Assembly: GCF_030418125.1 (NCBI RefSeq)
Contig: NZ_JAUHTR010000016.1
Coordinates: 22,806 to 86,805 of the forward strand
From: Fictibacillus fluitans
GTDB lineage: Bacteria > Bacillota > Bacilli > Bacillales > Fictibacillaceae
Direction: 5' to 3'
DNA: 64,000 nt
Position numbers and translations under genes: made by a program. Numbering within the stretch: position 1 is the stretch's first letter; each line of letters starts with the position of its first letter. Under the pieces are notes generated by a model. The model was given only the letters and a program-made list of their open reading frames with translations, searched no databases and was not told the origin of the DNA. Positions 34,099 through 42,677 of this stretch are shown here, one piece after another.

Positions 34099-34746
34099 TT
34101 AAAACCCATGCTCTGCTAAATAGTCCATTGTTATGGCTGATTTTTGTTTTTCTTCTTTTTTGCCTGTAATAAATTTTTCAACATATTTTCCAAGCATGTC
34201 GCATTCCACATTCACCGAATCTCCCTTGGTTTTATCGCCCAATACGGTATGAGAAACGGTATGAGGGATCAATGAGACCGTAAATGTATCGTCCGTCAAA
34301 CCAAAAATGGTCAGGCTTGTTCCGTCCACAGCCACCGAGCCTTTTTGGAGCAGGTAGTTGGACAGACTTTTTGGAACTTTTATATCGTAATAAATGGCAT
34401 TCTTTTCGGGCCGTTTTTGTACTATTTCACCAGTACCATCAATGTGGCCGCTGACGAAATGCCCTCCAAACCGGCCGCCGGATGACATGGCCCGTTCCAG
34501 GTTTACTTTGGAGCCAAACGATAAAAGCTTCAATCCTGTGCTCCGGTAGGTTTCTGGCATAATATCAACGGTAAAGCTTTTCTCGGAAAAAGTGGTCACC
34601 GTCAGACAAACACCGTTGACGGAGATGCTGTCCCCCAGCTGAACATCATCAAGAACTTTTGAAGCGGAAATGGTTAAGACAATGGTTTCGTTTCCTTTTT
34701 TTATTCCCTCGATTGTACCTAATTCTTCTACGATTCCAGTAAACAT
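34099..34746 (-). CDS. ribE: Riboflavin synthase alpha chain
   Basis: A 215-residue enzyme made of two similar lumazine-binding barrels. Both halves are visible: MFTGIVEELGTI, SVNGVCLTV, FGGHFVSGHIDGTG, then VDGTSLTI and a second VECDMLGKYVEKF end. It dismutates two lumazine molecules to riboflavin. It is the first gene of the operon, downstream of the FMN riboswitch; ribD, normally first in B. subtilis, is missing here and lies at 49.7 kb. Confidence 0.96.
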   Translation of the reverse strand: MFTGIVEELGTIEGIKKGNETIVLTISASKVLDDVQLGDSISVNGVCLTVTTFSEKSFTVDIMPETYRSTGLKLLSFGSKVNLERAMSSGGRFGGHFVSGHIDGTGEIVQKRPEKNAIYYDIKVPKSLSNYLLQKGSVAVDGTSLTIFGLTDDTFTVSLIPHTVSHTVLGDKTKGDSVNVECDMLGKYVEKFITGKKEEKQKSAITMDYLAEHGF

Positions 34747-34787
34747 TGATTCACCTCCTGCTGTGCTGCTGTTTTAATCAAGGAATG

Positions 34788-34826
34788 AAAAAAACCCCTG
34801 AAAGTCATTACGCTCCAGGGGTTTCT
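34788..34826 (-). terminator. Riboswitch-controlled terminator
   Basis: Stem AACCCCTG / CAGGGGTT (34793-34800 with 34816-34823) and a U7 run, between the FMN aptamer and ribE. It is the expression platform: FMN binding should favour it. Confidence 0.82.
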
Positions 34827-34928
34827 ATCTATTGCATTCTGAAAATACTCATCATATCAATAAACAGTAAGTCGAAATAAGCCTTTGGTGTACTTGTAAA
34901 AAAGCAGTCCAAAAAAGCATTTCGTCAT

Positions 34929-35068
34929 TCCTTCTCCCATCCAGACTATACTGTCGGCTCTGGAATTTCACCAGATCCACCGTCCGCTTAAAAAAGCATC
35001 CGGGTCACGGACTGAGAGGATTATACCTCATCACCGCCGGTTGGGAATTACACCCGACCCCGAAGGAA
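34929..35068 (-). ncRNA. FMN riboswitch (RFN element)
   Basis: The minus strand contains the conserved RFN blocks in order: CCTTCGGGGTCGGGTG, AATTCCCAACCGGCGGT, CAGTCCGTGACCC, a variable stem around TTTTTTAAGC, GGTGAAATTCCAGAGCCGACAG and TATAGTCTGGATGGGAGAAGG. It senses FMN and controls the ribE-ribBA-ribH operon through the terminator downstream. Confidence 0.96.
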
Positions 35069-35097
35069 ATATAATATTTAATTACTTGCACAATGTA

Positions 35098-35126
35098 AGT
35101 ATAACGTTCTTTACCGCCTGTTACAA
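35098..35126 (-). promoter_or_regulatory. Promoter of the riboflavin operon
   Basis: On the minus strand TTGTAA (35121-35126) and TATACT (35098-35103) with a 17-bp spacer, about 30 bases upstream of the riboswitch. Confidence 0.65.
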
Positions 35127-35161
35127 ATATCAAATCCCGAAACCGGCTTTTTTTACTGCGC

Positions 35162-35908
35162 TTATTGCCGGTCCAAACCTTTGGATTCAATGAATTCCTT
35201 CATGTACGTCCGCTTCGGCTGGCTCATTACTCTTGCCATTTGTGTAGCCCATCCTTCGTCCCGTGTTCCACCCGTACGTTCTCTGTAATACTCAGCGGTC
35301 TGCAGTTCAAATTCTTTAAGGATTGGAAGAGCCTTTTCATCTTCAGCATACTGGTTTTTGTGGAAAACTGCTGTCTGAGGCAGCCGCGGCTTTAATCCCG
35401 GTGCCGCATCAGGATAGCCGACTGCCATTCCAAACAATGGAACCACATGATCCGGGCAGCGCAGCAGCTCTGAAACCTCCGGTAAATTATTGCGGATGCC
35501 TCCGATATAAACGATGCCCAATCCAAGCGATTCTGCTGCCACCGCCACATTCTGGGCCGCAAGTGCCACATCAATCATCCCGACCATGAATCCTTCTTTG
35601 GAACTTATGGTATCATCCACATTTTTGCCGGCGATTTGTGCCATCAGCTCATGGCGATGATAATCCAGGCAAAAAACAAAGAAATAGCCATTTTGAGCAA
35701 CATAGGTTTGATTGCCCGCGAGCTCAGCCAGCTTGTCTTTGATGCTCTGCTCCTCAATGCCTATGATGGAATAAACCTGTTGATAGCTTGATGTGGATGC
35801 AGCCTGAGCGCATTGAATAAGTGTTTCCACGGTGTCCTGGCCAATCGGTTCGTCTTTAAACCGGCGAATGGACCTGTGAGATAGAATATTTTTTATCGTT
35901 TCGTTCAT
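35162..35908 (-). CDS. nfrA: NfrA-type NADPH-dependent FMN oxidoreductase
   Basis: A 248-residue nitroreductase-fold flavoprotein: HRSIRRFKDEPI (phosphate/FMN-binding start), AAQAASTSSYQQVYSI type segment at 33-48, NGYFFVFCLDYHRH, GLGIVYIGGIRN and FGMAVGYPD. It resembles NfrA of B. subtilis (249 aa), an NADPH oxidase/nitroreductase using FMN and acting on nitroaromatics and oxidised flavin, induced by disulfide stress. It is monocistronic and adjacent to the riboflavin operon, possibly by chance. Confidence 0.88.
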   Translation of the reverse strand: MNETIKNILSHRSIRRFKDEPIGQDTVETLIQCAQAASTSSYQQVYSIIGIEEQSIKDKLAELAGNQTYVAQNGYFFVFCLDYHRHELMAQIAGKNVDDTISSKEGFMVGMIDVALAAQNVAVAAESLGLGIVYIGGIRNNLPEVSELLRCPDHVVPLFGMAVGYPDAAPGLKPRLPQTAVFHKNQYAEDEKALPILKEFELQTAEYYRERTGGTRDEGWATQMARVMSQPKRTYMKEFIESKGLDRQ

Positions 35909-36004
35909 CCTGCGAAAAACCCCTTCCTTTTGGGTACATCATTATGTTACCTAATCTAGCATAAGATTAATCCAAACGAAAAGCAGAGCGGCTTATGCCG
36001 AACA

Positions 36005-36034
36005 TAAAAAAAGTCCCGGGATCTCCCGAGACTC
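36005..36034 (-). terminator. Terminator after the LysR gene
   Basis: Stem AGTCTCGGG / CCCGGGACT with a U7 run on the minus strand, 45 bases after the LysR stop. Confidence 0.78.
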
Positions 36035-36079
36035 ATTTCTATTTAGTGAATTTTTGCTTCTTACATAATTATTTAGTGT

Positions 36080-36955
36080 TTAATATTGAAGAAGATGATG
36101 GATAAACTTTTTGACGGCGTATGTTTTGTATTTTTGCTTTTTCATGATAATTCCTAGGTGCCACGGGATATCCACCTCCTTTATTCTTACCATTTGGATA
36201 TTTGGATCATTGGCTTTGTTAAACATGGAAACCGGCAAAAAAGAAACACCAAGATTTTCACCCACAAGACCGGTTATGAAATCCCATTGCGAGCTTTTAT
36301 AGGCAATGGCCGGTTCAAACCCTGCTTGCCGGCAAACCCCCAGCATTCTGCCGTAAAGAGCAAATTCTTCGGTGAAAAAAATGAACGTTTCATCCTGCAG
36401 TTCTTTTAACTCGATTTGCTTCCTTCCGGCAAGAGGATGCTGGCTGCTCACCACAAGAGCCATGACATCCTTCATAAAAGGAACCACATCAAATTGCTCT
36501 TCATCCACTGGCAGAACGGATACTCCAAGTTCCAGCTGTCCGGCCATTACTTCTTCTTCCACTTTTTTTGCACCGTGTTCATCCAGCTTGATGGCGATTT
36601 CAGGATAGCTTTTATGAAAGTCCCCAAGGATCTTTGGAAAATACAACGTGCCTATGACCGGGGGCAAGCCAATGGAGACCTGTCCTTTTTTTAAATTCAT
36701 CACATCATACAGGGAGGAAGACAAATCCTCCATTGAGTGAAGGATCTGCTGGGCGTGACGGTATACCGCCTGCCCGGCATCTGTTAATTCAATTGTTCTC
36801 CCTGAGCGGTCAACCAACTGGACTTCCAGTTCATCTTCGAGTGATTTGACCATTTTGCTTAAAGATGGCTGGGAAAGGAACAGGGTCTGCGCGGCTTTTG
36901 TAAAACTTTTCTGCTTCCCGACCTCTACAAAATACTTTAATTGTCTGATATCCAT
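36080..36955 (-). CDS. LysR-family transcription regulator (CidR/YwbI-like)
   Basis: A 291-residue LysR protein: N-terminal winged helix (1-60; MDIRQLKYFVEVGKQKSFTK, LFLSQPSLSKMVKSLE), a linker helix and an effector domain (about 90-290; GLPPVIGTLYFPKILGDF, GAKKVEEEVMAGQLELGV). The sequence style resembles YwbI/CidR, which governs cidAB-type holin genes. No cid/lrg genes lie nearby, so the target is not shown by context. Its neighbours are nfrA and a thioredoxin-like gene, each on separate transcripts. Confidence 0.8.
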   Translation of the reverse strand: MDIRQLKYFVEVGKQKSFTKAAQTLFLSQPSLSKMVKSLEDELEVQLVDRSGRTIELTDAGQAVYRHAQQILHSMEDLSSSLYDVMNLKKGQVSIGLPPVIGTLYFPKILGDFHKSYPEIAIKLDEHGAKKVEEEVMAGQLELGVSVLPVDEEQFDVVPFMKDVMALVVSSQHPLAGRKQIELKELQDETFIFFTEEFALYGRMLGVCRQAGFEPAIAYKSSQWDFITGLVGENLGVSFLPVSMFNKANDPNIQMVRIKEVDIPWHLGIIMKKQKYKTYAVKKFIHHLLQY

Positions 36956-37014
36956 TGCAAGTCCCTTTCATGGCAATATACTGGTCTTTTATTCATTTTA
37001 CCCATGTAAGAGGC

Positions 37015-37062
37015 AAAAAAAAGCTGCAGTAAGCAGTCAAACTTCCAACTGCACCGCAGCTA
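37015..37062 (-). terminator. Terminator after the thioredoxin-like gene
   Basis: A long imperfect stem (AGCTGC-GGT-GCAGT with ACTGC-TTA-CTGCAGCT) ending in eight U on the minus strand, 10 bases after the stop. Confidence 0.7.
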
Positions 37063-37071
37063 TGAATCAAA

Positions 37072-37392
37072 TTAAACGGGAAGACTTTCCAGGTATCCGC
37101 GTACATCCTCAGGTGTTTTTGCATTTGCGCTGTGCAGATGAGCCAGCTTTTCTCCGCCTTTGAACAATAACAGGCTCGGAATTCCCATAACCTCATACTT
37201 TTCTGCGAGTTCAGGAAATTTGTCTCTGTCAATTTCGTACCAGGCTTTATCCTTATGTTCTTCCATAATTTCTGGAATAAATACTTCAAGACGCCTGCAG
37301 TCAGGGCACCATCCTGCTGTAAAGATCATGATTGTTTCCTTGTCTGCTGAAATAATCTCATTAAATTCCTCTAGCGTTTGCACTTCTTTCAT
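37072..37392 (-). CDS. Thioredoxin-like protein, YtpP type
   Basis: A 106-residue thioredoxin fold with active site WCPDC in FTAGWCPDCRRLEVF and the cis-Pro loop MGIPSLLLF. The WCPDC motif and length match the YtpP group of Bacillus thioredoxin-like proteins rather than TrxA (WCGPC). A role in reducing mixed disulfides, perhaps with bacillithiol, is inferred. Monocistronic; divergent from dapF. Confidence 0.82.
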   Translation of the reverse strand: MKEVQTLEEFNEIISADKETIMIFTAGWCPDCRRLEVFIPEIMEEHKDKAWYEIDRDKFPELAEKYEVMGIPSLLLFKGGEKLAHLHSANAKTPEDVRGYLESLPV

Positions 37393-37482
37393 CGCAATAG
37401 CCTCCCTTTTTTCTCTTACTACTATTATATAACATGCCAGGTTCCCAGCATGAAATATTATGACTTCCCAAATGGTTAGATA

Positions 37483-37512
37483 TTAACATTTTCCCACGAT
37501 TACTGGTATGAT
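37483..37512 (+). promoter_or_regulatory. Promoter of dapF
   Basis: TTAACA (37483-37488) and TATGAT (37507-37512), 18-bp spacer, 36 bases before the start codon. Confidence 0.55.
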
Positions 37513-37548
37513 ACTAGTAAATATAATGTAACGAAAGGACGACACCCA

Positions 37549-38517
37549 TTGAAGATCGACATTCTAAAAACTCACGGATCCTACAATGATTTTATTTTAA
37601 TTGATGAATACAGCAATGACTATGGATTAAATGACGAACAGCGGACGTCTCTGACCCAGACTCTTTGCGACCGTGACCAATCCATTGGCGCAGATGGCAT
37701 TCTTTTCATCCAAAAAAGCGATAAGGCAGATGCCCGTATGCGGATTTTCAATTCAGATGGTACAGAACCGGAAATGTGCGGAAACGGCCTGCGCGTTGCC
37801 GGAAGATACGTTACCGAGCTTCTTGGAACCGATCAAGCCGTAGTGGAAACACAAAAGGCCAACCTTAATGTTCAAAAGAAGGACAGCATTTATGAGGATA
37901 TCCAAACATATGAAGTGTTGATCGGGCCAGTTTCCTTTGATGTCTCCACCCTCCCTGTCATCCATGGAGAGGATACACTTCAGAATACCGTTATTCCAAA
38001 GCTTTCACCTGATTTAACATTCACAGCTGTAAGTATGCCCAATCCCCATATTATTACGCTCGTAAATGAAATACGTGAAAACCAGGTGGCTGAAATCGGG
38101 AAGAAAGCCAACGAACTTAAGGAAGTTTTCCCAAAAGGCGTGAATGTCAGCTTTGTAAAAGATCTTGGTGATTCAAAGATTTTTGTCCAAACCTATGAAC
38201 GCGGAGTAGGGATAACCAACTCCTGCGGAACGGCTATGTCCGCCTCAAGCCTTATTACCTGCCTGCTTGGCATTAACCATCCTGAGAAAGAAGTCACCGT
38301 ATTGAACAACGGAGGGATGGTCCGCTGCAAAGTCAACAAGCTTGAGCAAGGAGGCTACTCCGTTCTTCTCAGAGGAAATGCGACGTATGTTTTCTCAGGA
38401 GTTCTTGATTTTGACTTCAGCCAGCCCGAAGACTCGGAATTTCACTTGGAAGAAGAATATCCGCACGAAGAAGAAAGCTACCGTAAGCTTGAAGCTTACG
38501 CAAAAGATGTTCAATAA
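37549..38517 (+). CDS. dapF: Diaminopimelate epimerase
   Basis: A 322-residue DapF with both catalytic cysteines: the first in EMCGNGLRVAGR (residue about 77) and the second in TNSCGTAMSAS (about 224). It interconverts LL- and meso-diaminopimelate for lysine and peptidoglycan synthesis. The start is a TTG after GAAAGGACGACACCCA. The protein is roughly 35 residues longer than usual because of an acidic C-terminal tail (EEEYPHEEESYRK). It is monocistronic. DapF is the expected call, though the PhzF-type epimerases share the fold. Confidence 0.9.
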   Translation: MKIDILKTHGSYNDFILIDEYSNDYGLNDEQRTSLTQTLCDRDQSIGADGILFIQKSDKADARMRIFNSDGTEPEMCGNGLRVAGRYVTELLGTDQAVVETQKANLNVQKKDSIYEDIQTYEVLIGPVSFDVSTLPVIHGEDTLQNTVIPKLSPDLTFTAVSMPNPHIITLVNEIRENQVAEIGKKANELKEVFPKGVNVSFVKDLGDSKIFVQTYERGVGITNSCGTAMSASSLITCLLGINHPEKEVTVLNNGGMVRCKVNKLEQGGYSVLLRGNATYVFSGVLDFDFSQPEDSEFHLEEEYPHEEESYRKLEAYAKDVQ

Positions 38518-38552
38518 AAAAGACAGGAACCCGTTCTAGGGTCCTGTCTTTT
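38518..38552. terminator. Bidirectional terminator
   Basis: Long stem AAAGACAGGA-CCC / GGG-TCCTGTCTTT around GTTCTA, between the convergent dapF and DUF4383 genes. Confidence 0.88.
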
Positions 38553-38912
38553 TCATTGTGAAACCGTCGTGTCCGCTGATTTTGAAGGCTGCATGACGTA
38601 ACCTGCTGCAAGGGACGATAAAGCGATCAGAAAGTGAAGGACATTATCGGCAGGCATAAAATGAATGCCGGCAAACTTTGGAGTAAACAATCCAAGTATC
38701 CCCACCAGCAAATATACAAATCCAGCTATTTTTAAATAGATGACCGCCATCTTTTTTGTTCCGCTTGTAAGTATGGCCACAATACCAGAGGCGAGGTGCA
38801 CCAGATTATGGATGGCTGTCAAATGAAATAACCCCTCCATCGGAAAAATGAAACCTGCAATTGCCAATAGAATAAACACGGTACCTAAAACCTTTGTATA
38901 AAGCTGAGCCAT
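38553..38912 (-). CDS. DUF4383-like membrane protein
   Basis: A 119-residue protein with four transmembrane helices. GVVFILLAIAGF-like first helix, FHLTAIHNLVHLASGIVAIL and the final DNVLHFLIALSSLAAGY repeat an HNLxH / DNxLHF pattern typical of DUF4383. Function unknown. ATG 38912 follows AAAAAGGGTGAATCGG; upstream in-frame codons lack a ribosome site. Confidence 0.75.
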   Translation of the reverse strand: MAQLYTKVLGTVFILLAIAGFIFPMEGLFHLTAIHNLVHLASGIVAILTSGTKKMAVIYLKIAGFVYLLVGILGLFTPKFAGIHFMPADNVLHFLIALSSLAAGYVMQPSKSADTTVSQ

Positions 38913-39075
38913 CCGATTCACCCTTTTTAAAAAGTTTAATAAGCCAACGGACCCACACAAGAAAAAGATCATTTTTGACCGAAAAAATATTTTAGTAATT
39001 CATTGACGAAATATTGCATAAAAAATACAATTAAATAAACTATCCAGTCAGTTTTATGATAAAAAGGGGGATCCT

Positions 39076-40323
39076 ATGAAATCATCATTTTTTACAGAGA
39101 ACCGAAAAAAGCTGGCCGCACAGCTTCCAAATGAAAGTATTGCCGTTTTGTTTGCGGGTGAAGCTCCTTATAAATCAGCAGATGAGCGCTATCCTTTCAC
39201 CCCAAACCGTAATTTTTATTACAACACCGGCATTGACGGGCAGAACATTATTCTTGTAATCAAGAAGACCGCAGGAACGGTTGAAGAGACACTTTTTATT
39301 GAAAAGCCGGATCCCGTAATGGAAAAGTGGGTTGGCGTTACCATTTCACAAGACGAAGCGAAATCCGTTTCTGGAATCGAACATGTTCAATACCTCGAAT
39401 CATTCGAATCATCGATTGGCCGAACCTTGTTTACTGAGCATGTACAAACTGTATTTCTTGATTTGGAGCAAAGGGAGTTCAAAGGATGGCAGTCAAAAGC
39501 TACCCTTTTTGCCAGGCATCTTCAGGAGCATTTTCCCCAAGTGGCCATTCGCAATGCTTATCCGATAATTACTGAATTGAGGGTATTCAAAACAGCGGAG
39601 GAAATCGAGAAGATTAAAGAAGCGATTCACATCACGAAAGAAGGCATCTACAACGTGATGAAGCACGCAAGGTCCGGTATACTGGAAAATGAACTGGAAG
39701 CACACTTTAACTTTGTTCTTAAAACAGCGGGAGTAAAAGACTTTGCTTTTCACACGATTTTGGCAAGCGGAAAAAACGCGACCGTACTGCATTATGAAAA
39801 CAATGATTCTCTCATTGAAAAAGACCGCTTGATCTTGCTTGACCTTGGTGCTCAAAAAGACTATTACAATGCTGATATCAGCTTCACTTTCCCTGCAGAC
39901 GGAAAGTTCACAGAAAGACAAAAACAGATCTACAGCATCGTGCTGAAGGCTTTAAAAGAGACTACAGCTCTTATAAAACCCGGCCTGAAATTCGCGGAAT
40001 TAAACGAACGTACGAAAGCTATTCTGGCCGAAGAATGCATGAAGATCGGATTAATTAAAGAAGCATCAGAAATCTCCAATTACTACTATCACGGCGTGAG
40101 CCATTTCCTTGGCCTTGATACCCATGATGTTGGATCCTACAAAAACCGGGTGCTTGAGCCGGGGATGGTGCTCACCATTGAGCCGGGACTTTACATTGAA
40201 GAAGAAGCAATTGGCATACGAATAGAAGATGACATCCTGGTCACGGAAGACGGCTATGAGAACTTGTCTGCGGACATAATCCGCACCCCGGACGAAATTG
40301 AGGCGTTCATGTCTGATCGCTAA
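39076..40323 (+). CDS. Xaa-Pro aminopeptidase (aminopeptidase P family)
   Basis: A 415-residue M24B metallopeptidase with the AMP_N domain (1-130; YPFTPNRNFYYNTGI) and a pita-bread catalytic domain (170-405). The metal ligands appear in order: LLDLGAQ (Asp), YYNADISFTFP (Asp), HGVSHFLGLDTHDVG (His), TIEPGLYI (Glu) and GIRIEDDILVT (Glu). It removes N-terminal residues preceding proline. Full-length AMP_N plus catalytic domain fits the PepP type rather than the shorter prolidase type. Monocistronic. Confidence 0.88.
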   Translation: MKSSFFTENRKKLAAQLPNESIAVLFAGEAPYKSADERYPFTPNRNFYYNTGIDGQNIILVIKKTAGTVEETLFIEKPDPVMEKWVGVTISQDEAKSVSGIEHVQYLESFESSIGRTLFTEHVQTVFLDLEQREFKGWQSKATLFARHLQEHFPQVAIRNAYPIITELRVFKTAEEIEKIKEAIHITKEGIYNVMKHARSGILENELEAHFNFVLKTAGVKDFAFHTILASGKNATVLHYENNDSLIEKDRLILLDLGAQKDYYNADISFTFPADGKFTERQKQIYSIVLKALKETTALIKPGLKFAELNERTKAILAEECMKIGLIKEASEISNYYYHGVSHFLGLDTHDVGSYKNRVLEPGMVLTIEPGLYIEEEAIGIRIEDDILVTEDGYENLSADIIRTPDEIEAFMSDR

Positions 40324-40327
40324 TAAA

Positions 40328-40371
40328 AAGGAGCCACAGACAACCTGGTCTGTGGCCCTTCTTTTTTTACT
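40328..40371 (+). terminator. Terminator after the aminopeptidase gene
   Basis: Stem GCCACAGAC / GTCTGTGGC around AACCTG followed by a T7 tract. Confidence 0.82.
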
Positions 40372-40390
40372 AACAATACCTATCTGCTGA

Positions 40391-40759
40391 TTACCACCAA
40401 AAACGTCTGAATCCTCTGAAGCCCCAGAACGGAAAACCGAACAGACCGAAGCCTGGCAAAAACGGACCTGCGAAAAATGGAAAACCAAATCCTAATCCAA
40501 AGCCCGGGAAGAAACGCTGGGCCTCATCCCTGTTCTGCGTTGGCATGATCAGATAGATGTTATCATTATCATGGCTGTGAATTCTGCCCTGATATACCTT
40601 TCCATCTGACATTTCAATTTCGCAGTTCGCACCTGCATACTGCTTGCACATCTTCATCCAATTTTCTTTATGGCCGTGATGATGATGATGATGATGCATC
40701 GCTTTGTTGTCCTTCGGCATCTGATAGCCTGGCTGAATATTGCTGTTGTGTTCGTACAA
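40391..40759 (-). CDS. His-rich, Gly/Phe-rich protein with an Sm-like core
   Basis: A 122-residue protein in three parts: a polar N-terminus with seven consecutive histidines (MHHHHHHHGHKENW), a short beta domain CEIEMSDGKVYQGRIHSH-DNDNIYLIMP that looks like an LSm/Sm-type barrel half, and a Gly/Phe/Pro-rich C-terminus ending RGFRRFWW. The composition resembles spore coat proteins; metal binding by the His run is plausible. It lies near the cotJ operon and a YjcZ gene, in keeping with a sporulation context. The exact function is unknown. Confidence 0.7.
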   Translation of the reverse strand: MYEHNSNIQPGYQMPKDNKAMHHHHHHHGHKENWMKMCKQYAGANCEIEMSDGKVYQGRIHSHDNDNIYLIMPTQNRDEAQRFFPGFGLGFGFPFFAGPFLPGFGLFGFPFWGFRGFRRFWW

Positions 40760-40856
40760 AGTAGATCCTCCTTGTGTGGTATATAGCCAGATTATTCAGC
40801 TAAGACAAGGGTGGTTACCAAAATGGTTGATTGACCCGTCCGTAAGGCTTTAATTC

Positions 40857-41681
40857 CTAATCATCTTCGTTAACGTATTTTCCATGCTCTGGAACGGCAA
40901 TATCATAGAACCGGTCGACCAGCTTTTCCAGGCTTGTCCCGAGAAGCTGGCAAGCCATCGGAAGACCATGCCCTGTCACAGCCAGCTGGGGTTTCAAGGC
41001 TGCCAGTTTCCTCACCGACTCGTACGCCGCATCCCAGTCTGTTGTTAAATACTTAGGCGGACCGCTGATCTCCTGCTTTTGGGTCATCACCTTGTACAAA
41101 GATTCCTGCTTAACCGTAACAAACGCATCGCCGGCAATCAGCGAGGCATCACTTTCCCTAAAGAATGATACATGGCCTGGCGTATGACCGGGCGTATGGA
41201 TCCAGCGCCATCCTTTCATAAAGGGAATCGTGCCGTCTTCGGGCAAAGGGACTACCTCATCTTCCAGATGCAGCGCTTCATTTGGAAACATGGGGGCCAT
41301 GCTTGAAACAAGGCCGCCGCCGACAGACGAATCCGGCTTGGGATAATCCTTTTTCCCCGTTAAATAAGGCAGTTCTAAGATATGGGCATAGACCGGCACC
41401 TTCCACCTCTCCACTAAGTCCCTTAAAGCTCCTGTATGGTCAAAGTGACCGTGGGTAAGGATGATGGCTCTTGGCCGTGTCCCTTCTCCAAACCGTTTTT
41501 CTGCTTCTTCTATAATTTTGTCCGCTGATTTTGGCATGCCTGCATCAATCAGCACCCACTCATTCTGTGTTCCTGCAAATACAACGTTAACAATCTGTAC
41601 GGGAAAATAGTACAGATCCGGCATGACCTCCTGGCCAATACCACTGGCAATGGATGTTACCGGAATAAAGGATTCTTTCAT
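40857..41681 (-). CDS. Metallo-beta-lactamase-fold hydrolase
   Basis: A 274-residue MBL-fold protein: ILTHGHFDHTGAL (HxHxDH metal site), HTPGHTPGHVSFF (metal His), LIAGDAFVT (bridging Asp) and VTGHGLP (final His). Glyoxalase II-like or lactonase-like activity is likely, but the substrate cannot be deduced. Related Bacillus proteins include YobT/YflN types. The start follows a GGAGGCCCCAGC region. Monocistronic. Confidence 0.82.
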   Translation of the reverse strand: MKESFIPVTSIASGIGQEVMPDLYYFPVQIVNVVFAGTQNEWVLIDAGMPKSADKIIEEAEKRFGEGTRPRAIILTHGHFDHTGALRDLVERWKVPVYAHILELPYLTGKKDYPKPDSSVGGGLVSSMAPMFPNEALHLEDEVVPLPEDGTIPFMKGWRWIHTPGHTPGHVSFFRESDASLIAGDAFVTVKQESLYKVMTQKQEISGPPKYLTTDWDAAYESVRKLAALKPQLAVTGHGLPMACQLLGTSLEKLVDRFYDIAVPEHGKYVNEDD

Positions 41682-41808
41682 GCTGGGGCCTCCTTGTTGT
41701 CATTGTCTTCTGAAAATCCCAATACCACCAAGGCATCGGCACATTTCACAGCTTGCCTGAACCAAAAAAACCAAGCCATCATATTCTAAGTTTGAGGAGG
41801 TGTAAACT

Positions 41809-41967
41809 ATGGGTTATTTTGGCGGCGGCGGAATTTTCGCCTTGCTGGTCGTGTTGTTTATTCTTTTGGTTATCGTTGGTTGCGCTTGCTGGGGCGGCTA
41901 TGGCGGTTTCGGCGGCTTTGGTGGCGGCTTTGGCGCAGGCGGTATTGGATACGGCGGGATCTATTAA
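41809..41967 (+). CDS. YjcZ-type sporulation micro-protein 4
   Basis: A 52-codon gene read directly: MGYFGGGGIFAL, a hydrophobic helix (LVVLFILLVIVG), CACW and a long Gly/Phe/Tyr tail of YGGFGG repeats. It follows GAGGAGGTGTAAACT. It is a longer paralog of the three genes at 3.3-3.7 kb; the CxCWGG motif is shared with the second of them. Convergent with cotJC. Confidence 0.85.
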   Translation: MGYFGGGGIFALLVVLFILLVIVGCACWGGYGGFGGFGGGFGAGGIGYGGIY

Positions 41968-42048
41968 TTCATGTTTTACCAGAGTACAGGAAAAGCACGG
42001 GAACTTCTTTCCCCGTGAAAAAGCAAACAAAGGAACGGCAATGGAAAA

Positions 42049-42083
42049 AAAGATGTTTCTCACAGGAGAAACATCTTTTTTCT
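42049..42083. terminator. Bidirectional terminator
   Basis: Perfect stem AGATGTTTCT / AGAAACATCT, flanked by A and T runs, between the YjcZ gene and cotJC. Confidence 0.87.
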
Positions 42084-42086
42084 TTA

Positions 42087-42656
42087 TTAAAATACCTTCT
42101 TACGGTCCCGCTCTTCTTTTAAGATTTCCACCGCTTCGCGGAAACGCTGAGAATGAACAATTTCTCTCTCTCTCAAGAAGCGAAGCGAATCATTTAAATC
42201 CACATCGTCAGACATATCTATTATCCACTGATAGGTAGCCCTTGCTTTTTCTTCAGCTGCAATATCTTCATAGAGGTCCGCAATAGGATCCCCTTTTGCC
42301 TGGATATACGTGGCCGTGAACGGCACTTCAGCAGCATTGGAGTAGAACAGAGCTTCACCGTGATTCACATAGTGATCAGCTAATCCTGCCTGCTTCAGCT
42401 GGTCAGGGGTTGCATCTTTTGTCAATTTATAAATCATGGCCGCAATCATTTCAAGGTGGGCGAATTCTTCGGTCCCTATATCATTCAAAAGGCCGACAAC
42501 TTTATCGGGAATCGTGTACCTCTGGTTCAAATAACGAAGCGCTGCTGCAAGCTCCCCGTCTGCCCCGCCGTATTGCTCAACCAAAAATTTGGCAAGCTGA
42601 GGGTTGCAGCTGCTTACTTTAACCGGATATTGAAGTTTCTTTTCATAAACCCACAT
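42087..42656 (-). CDS. cotJC: CotJC, manganese-catalase-like spore coat protein
   Basis: A 189-residue manganese-catalase family protein. Di-metal ligands are expected in DGELAAALRYLNQRY, IGTEEFAHLEM and DIAAEEKARATYQW, with a further REIVHSQRF. It is the third gene of cotJABC; CotJC is a coat component made in the mother cell and resembles catalases that remove hydrogen peroxide. It starts 21 bp after cotJB. Confidence 0.93.
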   Translation of the reverse strand: MWVYEKKLQYPVKVSSCNPQLAKFLVEQYGGADGELAAALRYLNQRYTIPDKVVGLLNDIGTEEFAHLEMIAAMIYKLTKDATPDQLKQAGLADHYVNHGEALFYSNAAEVPFTATYIQAKGDPIADLYEDIAAEEKARATYQWIIDMSDDVDLNDSLRFLREREIVHSQRFREAVEILKEERDRKKVF

Positions 42657-42677
42657 TTTGGATCTCCCCCTTTATTT

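Noticed and set aside
33324..34169. 281-codon open frame on the plus strand
   Set aside because: It lies entirely antisense to ribBA and the end of ribE, has no ribosome site and a composition typical of a shadow frame (many Cys, Phe, His).
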